Below are positions 15,514-24,021 of a stretch of DNA of 59,276 nt, piece after piece; the first letter of the stretch is position 1, and each line of letters opens with the position of its first letter. The stretch spans positions 1-59,276 of the forward strand of contig CASFJQ010000013.1 of the NCBI GenBank assembly GCA_949295065.1. Reading direction: 5' to 3'. The DNA comes from an uncultured Parabacteroides sp. (GTDB taxonomy: Bacteria; Bacteroidota; Bacteroidia; Bacteroidales; Tannerellaceae). A program made the position numbers and the translations under genes. The notes beneath the pieces were generated by a model. It saw only the letters and a list, made by a program, of their open reading frames with translations, ran no database searches and had not been told where the DNA came from.

Positions 15514-18363
15514 ATGAAGAACTCACATTTTTATTTGTTGGCAAGTTTATTGTTAGCCTCATGTTCGTCATCGAACATCGAAAACATCGGAAATGGTATA
15601 GTTGTTAATGTTCCGGCTACCGATACTACTTCAGCTCAGAAAGTACGCCTTGAAGTTTTGGGCGAAAAGCTTATTCATGTTTCTGCAACTCCGGATAAGC
15701 AATTCTCTACAGAAAAAAGTCTGGTTGTAATTCCTCAGGACAGAAAAGTGGAATATACAATTGAAGAGACAGACAAGAGTGTATCTTTAAAAACTTCTGA
15801 AATCATAGCAACTCTCTCAAAAAACACAGGAGAAATAAAATTCTTTGATAAGAATGGAAACGTAATTCTTGAGGAAGAACATGGCGGAGGAAGAACTTTC
15901 ACCCCAATTGAAGTTGAAGGAACAAAAGGATATTCAATCCGTCAGGTATTTGAATCTCCGGCTGATGAAGCTTTCTATGGCCTTGGACAGCATCAGGCAG
16001 ACGAATTCAACTACAAAGGAAAAAATGAAGAGTTGTTTCAGTATAATACCAAAGTTTCTGTTCCTTTCATTGTTTCCAATAAGAATTACGGAATTTTGCT
16101 CGACAGCTATTCATTGTGCCGTTTCGGTAATCCTAATGACTATTCCCAGCTGAACAGACTGTTCAAATTATATGACAAAGAAGGAAAAGAAGGAAGTCTG
16201 ACAGGAACATATGTGCCGGCAAGCGGAAATCCTCTGGTCAGAAGCGAAGATTCTATATATTTCGAAAATCTTAAAACAATAAAGAATTTCCCGGAGAATT
16301 TCCCTTTGATGGGTTCGCATGTCACATACGAAGGTGAAATAGAACCGTCGGAAAGCGGTGAATACAAATTCATCCTTTACTATGCAGGTTATACAAAAGT
16401 TTATATTGATGGAAAACTAGTTGTTCCTGAACGCTGGCGCACAGCATGGAATCCGAACAGTTATAAATTCTCTGTAAACCTGGAAGCAGGTAAAAGAGTT
16501 CCTCTCAAAATTGACTGGAAACCGGATGGCGGCGTTTCCTATTGCGGTTTGCGTGCCTTGGCTCCGGTTCCGGCTGAAGCACAGGGACAGCAGTCATGGT
16601 GGAGCGAAATGAGCAAGCAGCTTGACTATTACTTCGTTGCCGGCGAAAATATGGATGAGGTAATCAGTGGTTACAGAACTCTTACCGGAAAAGCTCAGGT
16701 AATGCCAAAATGGGCGATGGGATTCTGGCAAAGCCGTGAGAAATATCAGTCTCAGGAGCAGATTCTGGATGTTATGAATGAATTCCGTGAACGTCGCATT
16801 CCAATTGACAATATCGTACAGGACTGGTTCTATTGGAAAGAAGACCAGTGGGGAAGTCATGAGTTTGACCCGACTCGTTTCCCTGACCCTAAAGCTATGA
16901 TAGATTCAATCCATGCTATGAACGCTCATTATATGATTTCTGTATGGCCTAAGTTCTATATGAATACAGAGCATTACAAGGAATTCGACAAGAACGGATG
17001 GATGTATCAGCAGGCAATCAAAGACAGCATTCGCGACTGGGTTGGTCCTGGTTATGTGGGTTCTTTCTATGATGCATACAGTGCTGATGCCCGTAAATTG
17101 TTCTGGAATCAGATGTACGAACATCTTTATCCTCTTGGAATAGATGCATGGTGGATGGATGCCAGCGAACCTAATGTGCGTGACTGTACGGATATGGATT
17201 ACAGAAAAGCACTTTGCGGCCCGACAGCGCTCGGTTCGTCAACAGAATATTTCAATGCATATGCTCTTATGAATGCCGAGGCCATATATGACGGACAGCG
17301 CAGCGTTGATGACAACAAACGTGTGTTCCTGCTTACACGTTCAGGTTTTGCCGGTTTGCAGAGATATTCAACTGCTACATGGAGTGGCGATATCGGAACA
17401 AGATGGGAAGATATGAAAGCCCAGATTTCAGCCGGATTGAACTTCGCCGTAAGTGGAATTCCATATTGGACAATGGATATTGGCGGATTCTGTGTGGAAA
17501 ACAGATATGTTGAGGGTCAGAATCAATGGGATAAGAATAAGGTTGAAACAGCTGACTATAAAGAATGGCGCGAGCTCAACACACGCTGGTATCAGTTCGG
17601 TGCTTTCGCTCCATTGTTCAGAGCTCACGGTCAGTTCCCGTTGAGAGAAGTATGGAATATTGCACCTGAAAACCATCCGGCATATAAATCAATCGTATAT
17701 TACAACAAGCTGAGATATAACCTTATGCCATACGTTTATACAATGGCTGGAATGACTCATTTCAACGACTATACGATTATGCGTCCTCTTGTAATGGACT
17801 ATGGCAAAGATACGAATGTGAACAATATCGGAGACCAGTTCATGTTCGGCCCTTCAATCATGGTTTGCCCTGTATATGAATATCAGGCACGTGAAAGAGA
17901 AGTTTATCTTCCGGAAACAACAGGATGGTTTGATTTCTACACTGGCAAGGCTGTTCCTTCAGGAAAACAGACTGTTGATGCACCGTATGAAAAGATACCT
18001 CTTTTCGTCCCGGAAGGAGCAATCATTCCATTTGGTCCGGATTTGCAGTATTCCGACGAAAAACAGCCTGAAAACATAACTCTTTATGTATATCAGGGCG
18101 CTGACGGTTCGTTTACTCTTTATGAAGACGAAGATGTGAACTATAATTACGAAAAAGGCAAATATGCACAGATACCGTTTGAATATAATGACGAATCTAA
18201 GACTCTGAAAATAGGAAAACGCACCGGAAAATTTGACGGAATGCTTGAAAACCGTACCTTTACGGTTGTCACAGTGAGCAAGGACAAACCTCAACCTTTC
18301 AACCTGGAGGCAAAAGGCGTGACCGTTCACTATGACGGAAACGAACAAGTAATAAATTTATAA
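15514..18363 (+). CDS. GH31 lipoprotein with PA14 domain, probable alpha-xylosidase
   Basis: 949 residues. A lipoprotein signal (Cys17) is followed by the GH31 N-terminal beta-sandwich, into which a PA14 domain is inserted at about 229-365 (GSHVTYEGEIEPSESGEYKF, KVYIDGKLV). The TIM barrel runs from about 400 to 730. The nucleophile is Asp549 (WWMDASEPN) and the likely acid/base is Asp626 (TWSGDIG). C-terminal beta domains complete it. This architecture is that of Bacteroides xyloglucan alpha-xylosidases such as BoGH31A, which remove non-reducing xylose from xyloglucan oligosaccharides. The next gene, 5 bases downstream, is a GH2, supporting that role. Alpha-glucosidase activity cannot be excluded. 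Confidence 0.92.
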   Translation: MKNSHFYLLASLLLASCSSSNIENIGNGIVVNVPATDTTSAQKVRLEVLGEKLIHVSATPDKQFSTEKSLVVIPQDRKVEYTIEETDKSVSLKTSEIIATLSKNTGEIKFFDKNGNVILEEEHGGGRTFTPIEVEGTKGYSIRQVFESPADEAFYGLGQHQADEFNYKGKNEELFQYNTKVSVPFIVSNKNYGILLDSYSLCRFGNPNDYSQLNRLFKLYDKEGKEGSLTGTYVPASGNPLVRSEDSIYFENLKTIKNFPENFPLMGSHVTYEGEIEPSESGEYKFILYYAGYTKVYIDGKLVVPERWRTAWNPNSYKFSVNLEAGKRVPLKIDWKPDGGVSYCGLRALAPVPAEAQGQQSWWSEMSKQLDYYFVAGENMDEVISGYRTLTGKAQVMPKWAMGFWQSREKYQSQEQILDVMNEFRERRIPIDNIVQDWFYWKEDQWGSHEFDPTRFPDPKAMIDSIHAMNAHYMISVWPKFYMNTEHYKEFDKNGWMYQQAIKDSIRDWVGPGYVGSFYDAYSADARKLFWNQMYEHLYPLGIDAWWMDASEPNVRDCTDMDYRKALCGPTALGSSTEYFNAYALMNAEAIYDGQRSVDDNKRVFLLTRSGFAGLQRYSTATWSGDIGTRWEDMKAQISAGLNFAVSGIPYWTMDIGGFCVENRYVEGQNQWDKNKVETADYKEWRELNTRWYQFGAFAPLFRAHGQFPLREVWNIAPENHPAYKSIVYYNKLRYNLMPYVYTMAGMTHFNDYTIMRPLVMDYGKDTNVNNIGDQFMFGPSIMVCPVYEYQAREREVYLPETTGWFDFYTGKAVPSGKQTVDAPYEKIPLFVPEGAIIPFGPDLQYSDEKQPENITLYVYQGADGSFTLYEDEDVNYNYEKGKYAQIPFEYNDESKTLKIGKRTGKFDGMLENRTFTVVTVSKDKPQPFNLEAKGVTVHYDGNEQVINL

Positions 18364-18368
18364 ATGTT

Positions 18369-20882
18369 ATGACGAAATCACTTCTTAGAATTTCCGTCTG
18401 TCTGTTTATGGTTCTTCTTCTTTCCGGATGCGGGAAAGAAGAAGGACGCGAGCGGATAAATTTCGACCGGGACTGGACATTCCATCTCGGTGATGTTACG
18501 GATGCGGCATCTCTTTCGTTTGATGATTCCGATTGGAGAAAACTCTCCCTGCCTCACGACTGGGCTATTGAGGGAGACTTCAGTAAAGACAATCCTTCTG
18601 GTACAGGCGGTGGAGCGTTACCCGGAGGAATTGGTTGGTACAGAAAGGTGTTTGAGGTTCACAAACAGGACCAGAATCGTAAACTCTATATCGACTTCGA
18701 CGGAGTTTATATGAATTCTGAAGTGTTTATCAACGGAAAGTCTCTCGGTAAACGTCCATATGGCTATATTTCTTTCCGTTATGACCTTACTCCTCATATC
18801 CTTTGGGGTGAGAAGAATGTAATTGCCGTAAGAGTTGACAACAGCGAACAGCCAAACTCCAGATGGTATTCCGGATGTGGAATTTATCGCCACGTATGGC
18901 TTACAAAAGTAAATCCTCTTCATTTCGATTTGTGGGGAACATATGCTGTTGCTGAAGATGTTTCTTCTTCGAAGGCAACCATATCCGTATCTACAACAAT
19001 ACGCAATGACTTCGGAAAGTCAAAAGATTTCCGTCTTATTACCCGCGTATTATCGAAAGATGGAAAAGAAGTAGCTTCTGCAGAATCTGCGGTAAATATT
19101 CTTTCAGAGTCAGATTCCACATGGCAACAGAAACTTGTAGTTGAAAATCCTACATTGTGGTCAATCGACTATCCTTATTTGTATGATATAGAATCCCGTA
19201 TATTGGCGGGCAACGATACTGTTGACGTTTATCACACTCCATTTGGTATAAGAACATTCCGTTTTGATGTATCCAACGGATTCTATCTTAACGGCGAGCA
19301 TATGAAAATCAACGGAGTTTGTATGCACCACGATTTGGGATGTCTCGGAGCTGCAGTAAACACTAGAGCTTTGGAGCGTCAGCTAGAGATATTGAAAGAA
19401 ATGGGATGCAACGGTATAAGATGCTCTCATAATCCACCTGCGCCTGAATTGCTCGACCTGTGCGACAAAATGGGATTCATTGTTATGGACGAGGCATTTG
19501 ATATGTGGAGAAAGAAAAAGACTTCGCATGACTATTCCCGCTATTTCGACGAATGGCATGAGCGTGACCTTACTGACTTGGTTAAGCGCGACCGTAATCA
19601 TCCGTCCATTTTTATGTGGAGCATAGGAAATGAAGTCCTCGAACAATGGTTGCATGCAGATGCTGACACTCTTTCGCTTGAAGAAGCTAATCTTATCCTG
19701 AACTTCGGTCATGATGCCAAGCAGCTTGCAAGTGAAGAAGGAAAGATGAGTGTGAATTCTCTTCTGTGTGCTAAGCTTGCCGGAATGGTCAAGAAGTTGG
19801 ACTCGACTCGCCCTATAACTTCAGGATGTAATGAACCTGACCCGAATAATCATCTTTTCCGTTCCGGAGCTCTTGATATTATAGGATATAACTATCATGA
19901 TGCTTGGTTTAAGGATGTGCCGGAAAAATTCCCGGGCAAACCATTCCTTGTAACGGAAAGTGTTTCCGGACTTATGACGCGCGGTTACTATCGCATGCCG
20001 TCCGACAAGATGTATATCTGGCCAGACCGTTGGGACAAGCCTTTCTATGATGAATCCCTTTCATGCTCGTCATACGACAATTGTCATGTTCCATGGGGAA
20101 ATCATCACGAAGGTACATGGCATCTTGTGAAAAACAATCCGTTTATCAGTGGTCAGTATATTTGGACTGGATTTGATTATATCGGCGAACCTACACCTTA
20201 CGGATGGCCGGCACGAAGCTCATATTTCGGAGTTATTGACCTTGCCGGATTTCCTAAGGATGTATATTATATGTATCAGTCCGAATGGACAGACAAGGAC
20301 GTTCTCCATCTGTTCCCGCACTGGAATTGGAAAGAAGGTCAGAGCATAGATATGTGGGCATACTATAATAACGCTGATGAGGTTGAGTTATTTGTTAACG
20401 GTAAATCTCAGGGCGTACGCAAAAAAGGCGGTGACAAATATCATGCAGCATGGCGTGTGAAATATCAGCCTGGAACGGTTGAAGTGGTGGCTCGCAAATC
20501 CGGTAAAATTGTCCGTAAGAAACAAATCAACACTGCCGGCGAACCTGCAAAAATACGTCTTGTGGCTGACCGCAAGAATATCAGTGCTGATGGATATGAT
20601 TTGAGTTTCGTGACAGTTGAGATTGTCGATAAAGACGGAAACTTATGCCCTTGGGCAGATAATCTTGTTCACTTCAATGTTGAAGGACCAGCTTTCATTG
20701 CCGGTGTTGACAATGGATGTCAGACGTCAATGGAACGATTCAAGGACAATAAGCGTAAAGCTTTCTACGGAAAATGCCTTGTTGTTATTCAGAATAATGG
20801 AAAGAGTGGTAATATTCGTCTGACTGCAAGTTCTGAAGGACTTCCGGATACAACTTGCTTGTTGCAAGCGGATATTAATTAA
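18369..20882 (+). CDS. GH2 lipoprotein, probable beta-galactosidase
   Basis: 837 residues with lipobox LSGC (Cys21). The order is sugar-binding jelly roll (about 30-210), immunoglobulin-like domain (about 215-310), TIM barrel (about 315-620) and C-terminal beta domains including a DUF4982-like region (QSIDMWAYYNNADEVELFVN). The acid/base is Glu422 (WSIGNEV) and the nucleophile Glu530 (VTESVS). Pairing with a GH31 as in the Bacteroides ovatus xyloglucan locus suggests it removes beta-galactose from xyloglucan side chains before the xylosidase acts. No SusCD genes are adjacent, so this is an orphan two-gene operon. Other beta-glycosides remain possible. Confidence 0.93.
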   Translation: MTKSLLRISVCLFMVLLLSGCGKEEGRERINFDRDWTFHLGDVTDAASLSFDDSDWRKLSLPHDWAIEGDFSKDNPSGTGGGALPGGIGWYRKVFEVHKQDQNRKLYIDFDGVYMNSEVFINGKSLGKRPYGYISFRYDLTPHILWGEKNVIAVRVDNSEQPNSRWYSGCGIYRHVWLTKVNPLHFDLWGTYAVAEDVSSSKATISVSTTIRNDFGKSKDFRLITRVLSKDGKEVASAESAVNILSESDSTWQQKLVVENPTLWSIDYPYLYDIESRILAGNDTVDVYHTPFGIRTFRFDVSNGFYLNGEHMKINGVCMHHDLGCLGAAVNTRALERQLEILKEMGCNGIRCSHNPPAPELLDLCDKMGFIVMDEAFDMWRKKKTSHDYSRYFDEWHERDLTDLVKRDRNHPSIFMWSIGNEVLEQWLHADADTLSLEEANLILNFGHDAKQLASEEGKMSVNSLLCAKLAGMVKKLDSTRPITSGCNEPDPNNHLFRSGALDIIGYNYHDAWFKDVPEKFPGKPFLVTESVSGLMTRGYYRMPSDKMYIWPDRWDKPFYDESLSCSSYDNCHVPWGNHHEGTWHLVKNNPFISGQYIWTGFDYIGEPTPYGWPARSSYFGVIDLAGFPKDVYYMYQSEWTDKDVLHLFPHWNWKEGQSIDMWAYYNNADEVELFVNGKSQGVRKKGGDKYHAAWRVKYQPGTVEVVARKSGKIVRKKQINTAGEPAKIRLVADRKNISADGYDLSFVTVEIVDKDGNLCPWADNLVHFNVEGPAFIAGVDNGCQTSMERFKDNKRKAFYGKCLVVIQNNGKSGNIRLTASSEGLPDTTCLLQADIN

Positions 20883-20906
20883 TATTCAAAAATATACTTC
20901 CTTAAT

Positions 20907-20992
20907 TTAAAACTGAGCCTTAGTTTTTATAAATCAAGCTTTAGTTTTTGCAAACTCAAACTTAGTTTATAAAAACTAAGGCTTAGTTTTAA
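20907..20992. repeat. Tandem and palindromic CTTAGTTTTTATAAA element
   Basis: TTAAAACTGAGCCTTAG-TTTTTATAAA (20907-20933) pairs with 20966-20992 at 26 of 27 positions. Inside, AGTTT-TTGC-AAACT forms a second hairpin. The unit CTTAGTTT or CTTTAGTTT also occurs four times in direct orientation at about 20-24 base spacing. It lies between the convergent GH2 and thioredoxin genes and probably works as a two-way terminator. Confidence 0.85.
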
Positions 20993-21002
20993 GAATAAAT
21001 AG

Positions 21003-21368
21003 TTACTTTCCTGATAATAATACATTATTTATCGCTTCTTTCAGACTGTGTTTTGGCATTGCGCCCTGTGCCATCTGAGGAGTTCCAGTCATTGGAACGA
21101 ACAGCAGACTTGGTACACTTCTGATGCCGAAAACTGATGCCAATTCTTCTTCCTGGTCAACATTTACCTTGTAGATATCAACTTTTCCGTCATATTCTTC
21201 AGCAAGCTCGTCAAGGACGGGAGCCAGCATTTTACAAGGTCCGCACCATGTCGCATAGAAATCAATCAAAGCAGGTTTGTCTCCCAGGAATTTCCATTCC
21301 GATGGATTAGCTTCATAATTAGCCACTTTATTCAAGAACTCTGATTTTGTCAATTGGATTGTTTTCAT
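21003..21368 (-). CDS. trxA: Thioredoxin
   Basis: 121 residues, a single cytoplasmic thioredoxin fold with active site WCGPC (Cys42, Cys45) and the cis-Pro in RSVPSLLF. It reduces protein disulphides using electrons from thioredoxin reductase. It follows the small membrane protein gene by 54 bases, with AGGAG ten bases before its ATG, unusual in Bacteroidetes. The operon is divergent from oxyR and shares the region holding an OxyR-type operator, so peroxide control is likely (inference). Confidence 0.95.
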   Translation of the reverse strand: MKTIQLTKSEFLNKVANYEANPSEWKFLGDKPALIDFYATWCGPCKMLAPVLDELAEEYDGKVDIYKVNVDQEEELASVFGIRSVPSLLFVPMTGTPQMAQGAMPKHSLKEAINNVLLSGK

Positions 21369-21422
21369 ATTATATTCTCCTATTTTTATTATTATTCTTA
21401 TTTTTATTTTTCCCGGATTTCT

Positions 21423-21662
21423 TTATTTACCGTTTGCCTTATATTCTTTTATTACATCTTTATATAGTTGCTTGTCTTCCTTTCCGGTATCACAGTTTCC
21501 ACATGCGCAACACGACAGATTAAGAATTGCCTGAAGCATCAGCAAAGCGCCCGGAAGAGCCAGTATATATTCTTTGCTCCAAAAGGCATAGGCGCTGATT
21601 GCTATTCCCAATGCCATACGAATTATGCGGACTGAATCCCAGTTTTTCAATAAGCTTTCCAT
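21423..21662 (-). CDS. Small Cys-rich membrane protein (DUF2892/YgaP-like)
   Basis: 79 residues. Two hydrophobic segments (about 12-28 and 32-48, RIIRMALGIAISAYAFW and YILALPGALLMLQAIL) are followed by CCACGNC and a charged tail. The helical hairpin resembles DUF2892 proteins, which are often linked to rhodanese or thioredoxin. Four cysteines next to the membrane could bind a metal or form disulphides. It is first in an operon with trxA, so it is plausibly a redox partner or acceptor. The assignment to DUF2892 is by general pattern only. Confidence 0.75.
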   Translation of the reverse strand: MESLLKNWDSVRIIRMALGIAISAYAFWSKEYILALPGALLMLQAILNLSCCACGNCDTGKEDKQLYKDVIKEYKANGK

Positions 21663-21687
21663 ATCTTGTTTTGTTTTTGTTACACTG

Positions 21688-21695
21688 CAAAATTA
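21688..21695 (-). promoter_or_regulatory. -7 element for the membrane protein-trxA operon
   Basis: TAATTTTG on the minus strand, exact match, followed by CA, 25 bases before the ATG. TTG of GTTGACAATTG lies about 17-18 bases upstream as a possible -33. Confidence 0.65.
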
Positions 21696-21717
21696 TATAA
21701 CCACTCAATTGTCAACA

Positions 21718-21753
21718 ACAGCTTTTTTCTATCTTTGTATAGATAAAATCTAT
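21718..21753. promoter_or_regulatory. OxyR-type operator
   Basis: ACAG (21718-21721), 7 bases, CTAT (21729-21732), 6 bases, ATAG (21739-21742), 7 bases, CTAT (21750-21753). The known OxyR site is ATAG-n7-CTAT-n7-ATAG-n7-CTAT, so this has one base mismatch and one spacer short by a base. It covers the oxyR -7 element and leader. Confidence 0.65.
21730..21737 (+). promoter_or_regulatory. oxyR promoter -7 element
   Basis: TATCTTTG, exact match. ATTG (21708-21711) 18 bases upstream is a possible -33. The oxyR ATG at 21761 is 23 bases downstream. Confidence 0.7.
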
Positions 21754-21760
21754 ATTGCTT

Positions 21761-22693
21761 ATGACGCTTCAACAGATGGAATATATATTGGCGTTGGACA
21801 AATACCGCCATTTTGTACTTGCTGCTGAATCTTGCGGAGTGACTCAGCCAACTCTGAGCGCGATGATACAGAAACTGGAGGAGGAACTGGACGTAAAGAT
21901 ATTCAACCGTGACAAGAAAGGCATAACGCCAACTTCGGTAGGCGAGAAAATAATCCGCCAGGCAAGGATTGCCCTCAATGAATCAAACAGAATAAAGGAA
22001 GTTGTTGCCGATGAGGTGGGCACTATGAGTGGTTCGCTGCATATCGGGATAATTCCGACAATTGCTCCATATATCGTCCCGGATTTTATCTATCATTTCC
22101 GTAATGATTATCCGGAAATGAAACTTGTGGTAGATGAAAGAGCCAATAATACGCTCTTGAATGAGTTGAAATTCGGAAATATAGACATGGCAATAACTAC
22201 ATCGCCGGGAAGCGGTTCCGAGTTCCTGGAAATACCTATTTATATAGAACATTTTGTTGCTTATTTTTCAGAGAAATGCAATTCCGGCAGAAATTTGTTT
22301 GACGACGGAAATATTCCGACTGAACACATGTGGATTCTGAAAGAAGGCCATTGCATACAAGGCGACAGTTTCAGTTTTTGCAAAAATAAGGAGGAAGGAA
22401 ATCACATATATGAAGCAGGAAGTATTGACACATTGGTGAGAATTGTGGACAGAAACGGTGGCTACACGATTATTCCTGAGTTGCATTTGGCATTTCTTAC
22501 GGAACAGCAGAAAAAGAATACCAAAGTTCTAAGCAATCTGAAACAACCGGCGCAACGGTGCGTTTCGATACTGATAAAGGAAGATTTTGTACGTGAGCGT
22601 GTTCTGAATGCCGTGCGCGAAGTGATATCCAAAATCATACCTTCGTATATGATGGAGGAGAGATTCAGGAAATATAATATCAGATTAAGATAA
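21761..22693 (+). CDS. oxyR: OxyR, LysR-type peroxide-sensing regulator
   Basis: 310 residues. An N-terminal winged helix-turn-helix (MTLQQMEYILALDK, CGVTQPTLSAMIQKLEEEL) is joined to a LysR substrate-like domain. Cys198 (EGHC) and Cys207 (SFC) are nine residues apart, exactly as Cys199 and Cys208 of E. coli OxyR, so the peroxide switch is conserved. Oxidised OxyR activates catalase, alkyl hydroperoxide reductase, Dps and thioredoxin genes in Bacteroides. The ATG at 21761 is preferred over an in-frame TTG at 21755. The neighbours trxA and yaaA fit its regulon. The operator over its own promoter suggests autoregulation. Confidence 0.95.
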   Translation: MTLQQMEYILALDKYRHFVLAAESCGVTQPTLSAMIQKLEEELDVKIFNRDKKGITPTSVGEKIIRQARIALNESNRIKEVVADEVGTMSGSLHIGIIPTIAPYIVPDFIYHFRNDYPEMKLVVDERANNTLLNELKFGNIDMAITTSPGSGSEFLEIPIYIEHFVAYFSEKCNSGRNLFDDGNIPTEHMWILKEGHCIQGDSFSFCKNKEEGNHIYEAGSIDTLVRIVDRNGGYTIIPELHLAFLTEQQKKNTKVLSNLKQPAQRCVSILIKEDFVRERVLNAVREVISKIIPSYMMEERFRKYNIRLR

Positions 22694-22698
22694 AAAAG

Positions 22699-22739
22699 GC
22701 AGGCAGATGGATTTATGCCATGAAAATCCATCTGTCTGC
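22699..22739 (-). terminator. yaaA terminator embedded in the coding end
   Basis: GCAGGCAGATGGATT (22699-22713) pairs with AATCCATCTGTCTGC (22725-22739) at 14 of 15 positions. On the minus strand a run of six T follows (A run at 22693-22698). One arm encodes the last residues of YaaA; the other begins at its stop. On the plus strand it also sits just after oxyR. Confidence 0.85.
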
Positions 22740-23474
22740 ATCCGACATTTCCGGGCGGAAATAGAAACCTTCCCATTCGAAGGTCTTGAGCAATTCCGGA
22801 TCGGATATTTTGTTCTTTATAATGAAGCGGCTCATTTGTCCGCGAAGCATTTTGGCATAAATCACCACAGTTTTAGGCTTCCCGTTTTTGTTTACTAGAA
22901 ACTCAGGAGTGATAACTCTAACTTCTTTACAAACTTTTTTCCAGTCGAACGAAGGCTGAACATCTTTGCTGGCAAGATTCACAAGAATACCGTCGTCATT
23001 CTTTATCTCGTCGATAAAACAATCTGTCTGTCTGTTTTTCCAGAAATTATAAAGAGAACCATCTTCCAGTTCTGGAAGTTTAACGTCATATTCCAGGCGA
23101 TAAGGTCTGATTCCATCTAATGCACGGAGAAGTCCGTATGCTACGGATACGATTCTCAGATTATCCTGCGCGAACAGGAAATCTTCAGCTGTAAAATCTT
23201 TTGGGGACATATTCTTGAAAACAACTCCAGTGTAAGCAAGTATGGCCGGAATATCAGCAACGTCGGGCGAAAAGAAAGAACGCAGCCTTTCCATACTTTC
23301 AAGAGCGAGTTTCGGACTTAATTTCAAAACAGACTTCAGCTCATCTGCCGGAAATTTCAGCAATTCGCGGATAATCATATCCGCTTCGTTCTTGAATTGT
23401 GGAATTGTCACCGTCGGAGTCGTAGCCGAAGGAACAGAACTCATTGTTTTTGCCGGAGAAATCAGGAATTTCAT
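22713..23474 (-). CDS. yaaA: YaaA peroxide-stress protein
   Basis: 253 residues, the whole of a DUF328/YaaA domain: MKFLISPAKTM at the start, YTGVVFKNMSPKDF, LRIVSVAYGLLRALDGIRPYRL, NLASKDV and the C-terminal RWIFMA. In E. coli YaaA limits intracellular free iron during hydrogen peroxide stress and belongs to the OxyR regulon. Here it converges on oxyR with 19 bases between them, consistent with that link. Upstream is the full-length repeat copy E and then the FKBP gene on the same strand. Confidence 0.95.
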   Translation of the reverse strand: MKFLISPAKTMSSVPSATTPTVTIPQFKNEADMIIRELLKFPADELKSVLKLSPKLALESMERLRSFFSPDVADIPAILAYTGVVFKNMSPKDFTAEDFLFAQDNLRIVSVAYGLLRALDGIRPYRLEYDVKLPELEDGSLYNFWKNRQTDCFIDEIKNDDGILVNLASKDVQPSFDWKKVCKEVRVITPEFLVNKNGKPKTVVIYAKMLRGQMSRFIIKNKISDPELLKTFEWEGFYFRPEMSDADRWIFMA

Positions 23475-23488
23475 ATTATAAAATATTT

Positions 23489-23605
23489 AAGTTTCGCAAG
23501 CTGCTCAACTTAAAAGTTAACAAGGCTTCAGAGGCAAGTTTACAAGGTCAATTAACTTATCATCTTGTCAACTTGTTATCTGTGGAAGTTGAGTTTGCGA
23601 AACTT
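23489..23605. repeat. Palindromic intergenic repeat, copy E (full length, 117 bases)
   Basis: Perfect 11-base terminal inverted repeat AAGTTTCGCAA (23489-23499) / TTGCGAAACTT (23595-23605). Inside are GTTAACAAGGCTTCAGAGGC and ATCTTGTCAACTTGTTATCT. It fills the 144-base gap between the FKBP gene and yaaA. Confidence 0.9.
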
Positions 23606-23618
23606 GAGTTATGTATAT

Positions 23619-24020
23619 TTAGGCAATGCCTAGAAGTTCCACTTCGAAAATAAGAGTTGAGAAACCGGGAATAGGACCGGAAGTTCTTGTGCCATATCCC
23701 AGAGTGTAAGGAATATAAATAATCCACTTGTCGCCTACGTGCATTTGCTGCAAGGCTTGTTGCCAACCTTCGATAACCTGGTTCAGGCGGAAAGCTTCAG
23801 GGCAATTTCTTTTGTATGAGTTGTCGAATTCTCTGCCGTTGATTAATGTTCCGCGATAGTGCACCGAAACAACACTGCTCAAAGTCGGTGATTTTGTTCC
23901 GTTTCCTTCGTTTATTACTTTATACAATACGCCGCATGGCAGACTTTTTATATCTTCATTTGCAGCCAGTTCAGCGAGGAATTCCTCGTTCTTCAATTTA
24001 TATTCTTCTTTTCTTGACAT
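23619..24020 (-). CDS. FKBP-type peptidyl-prolyl isomerase
   Basis: 133 residues without a signal peptide. After a charged helix (1-28) comes one FKBP domain: VVSVHYRGTLINGREFDNSY, VIEGWQQALQQMHVGDKWIIYIP, LGYGTRTSGPIPGFSTLIFEVELL. These residues line the usual FK506/proline pocket. It assists protein folding in the cytoplasm. The ATG follows the delta' stop by one base, so it is translationally coupled to that gene. Confidence 0.93.
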   Translation of the reverse strand: MSRKEEYKLKNEEFLAELAANEDIKSLPCGVLYKVINEGNGTKSPTLSSVVSVHYRGTLINGREFDNSYKRNCPEAFRLNQVIEGWQQALQQMHVGDKWIIYIPYTLGYGTRTSGPIPGFSTLIFEVELLGIA

Positions 24021-24021
24021 A

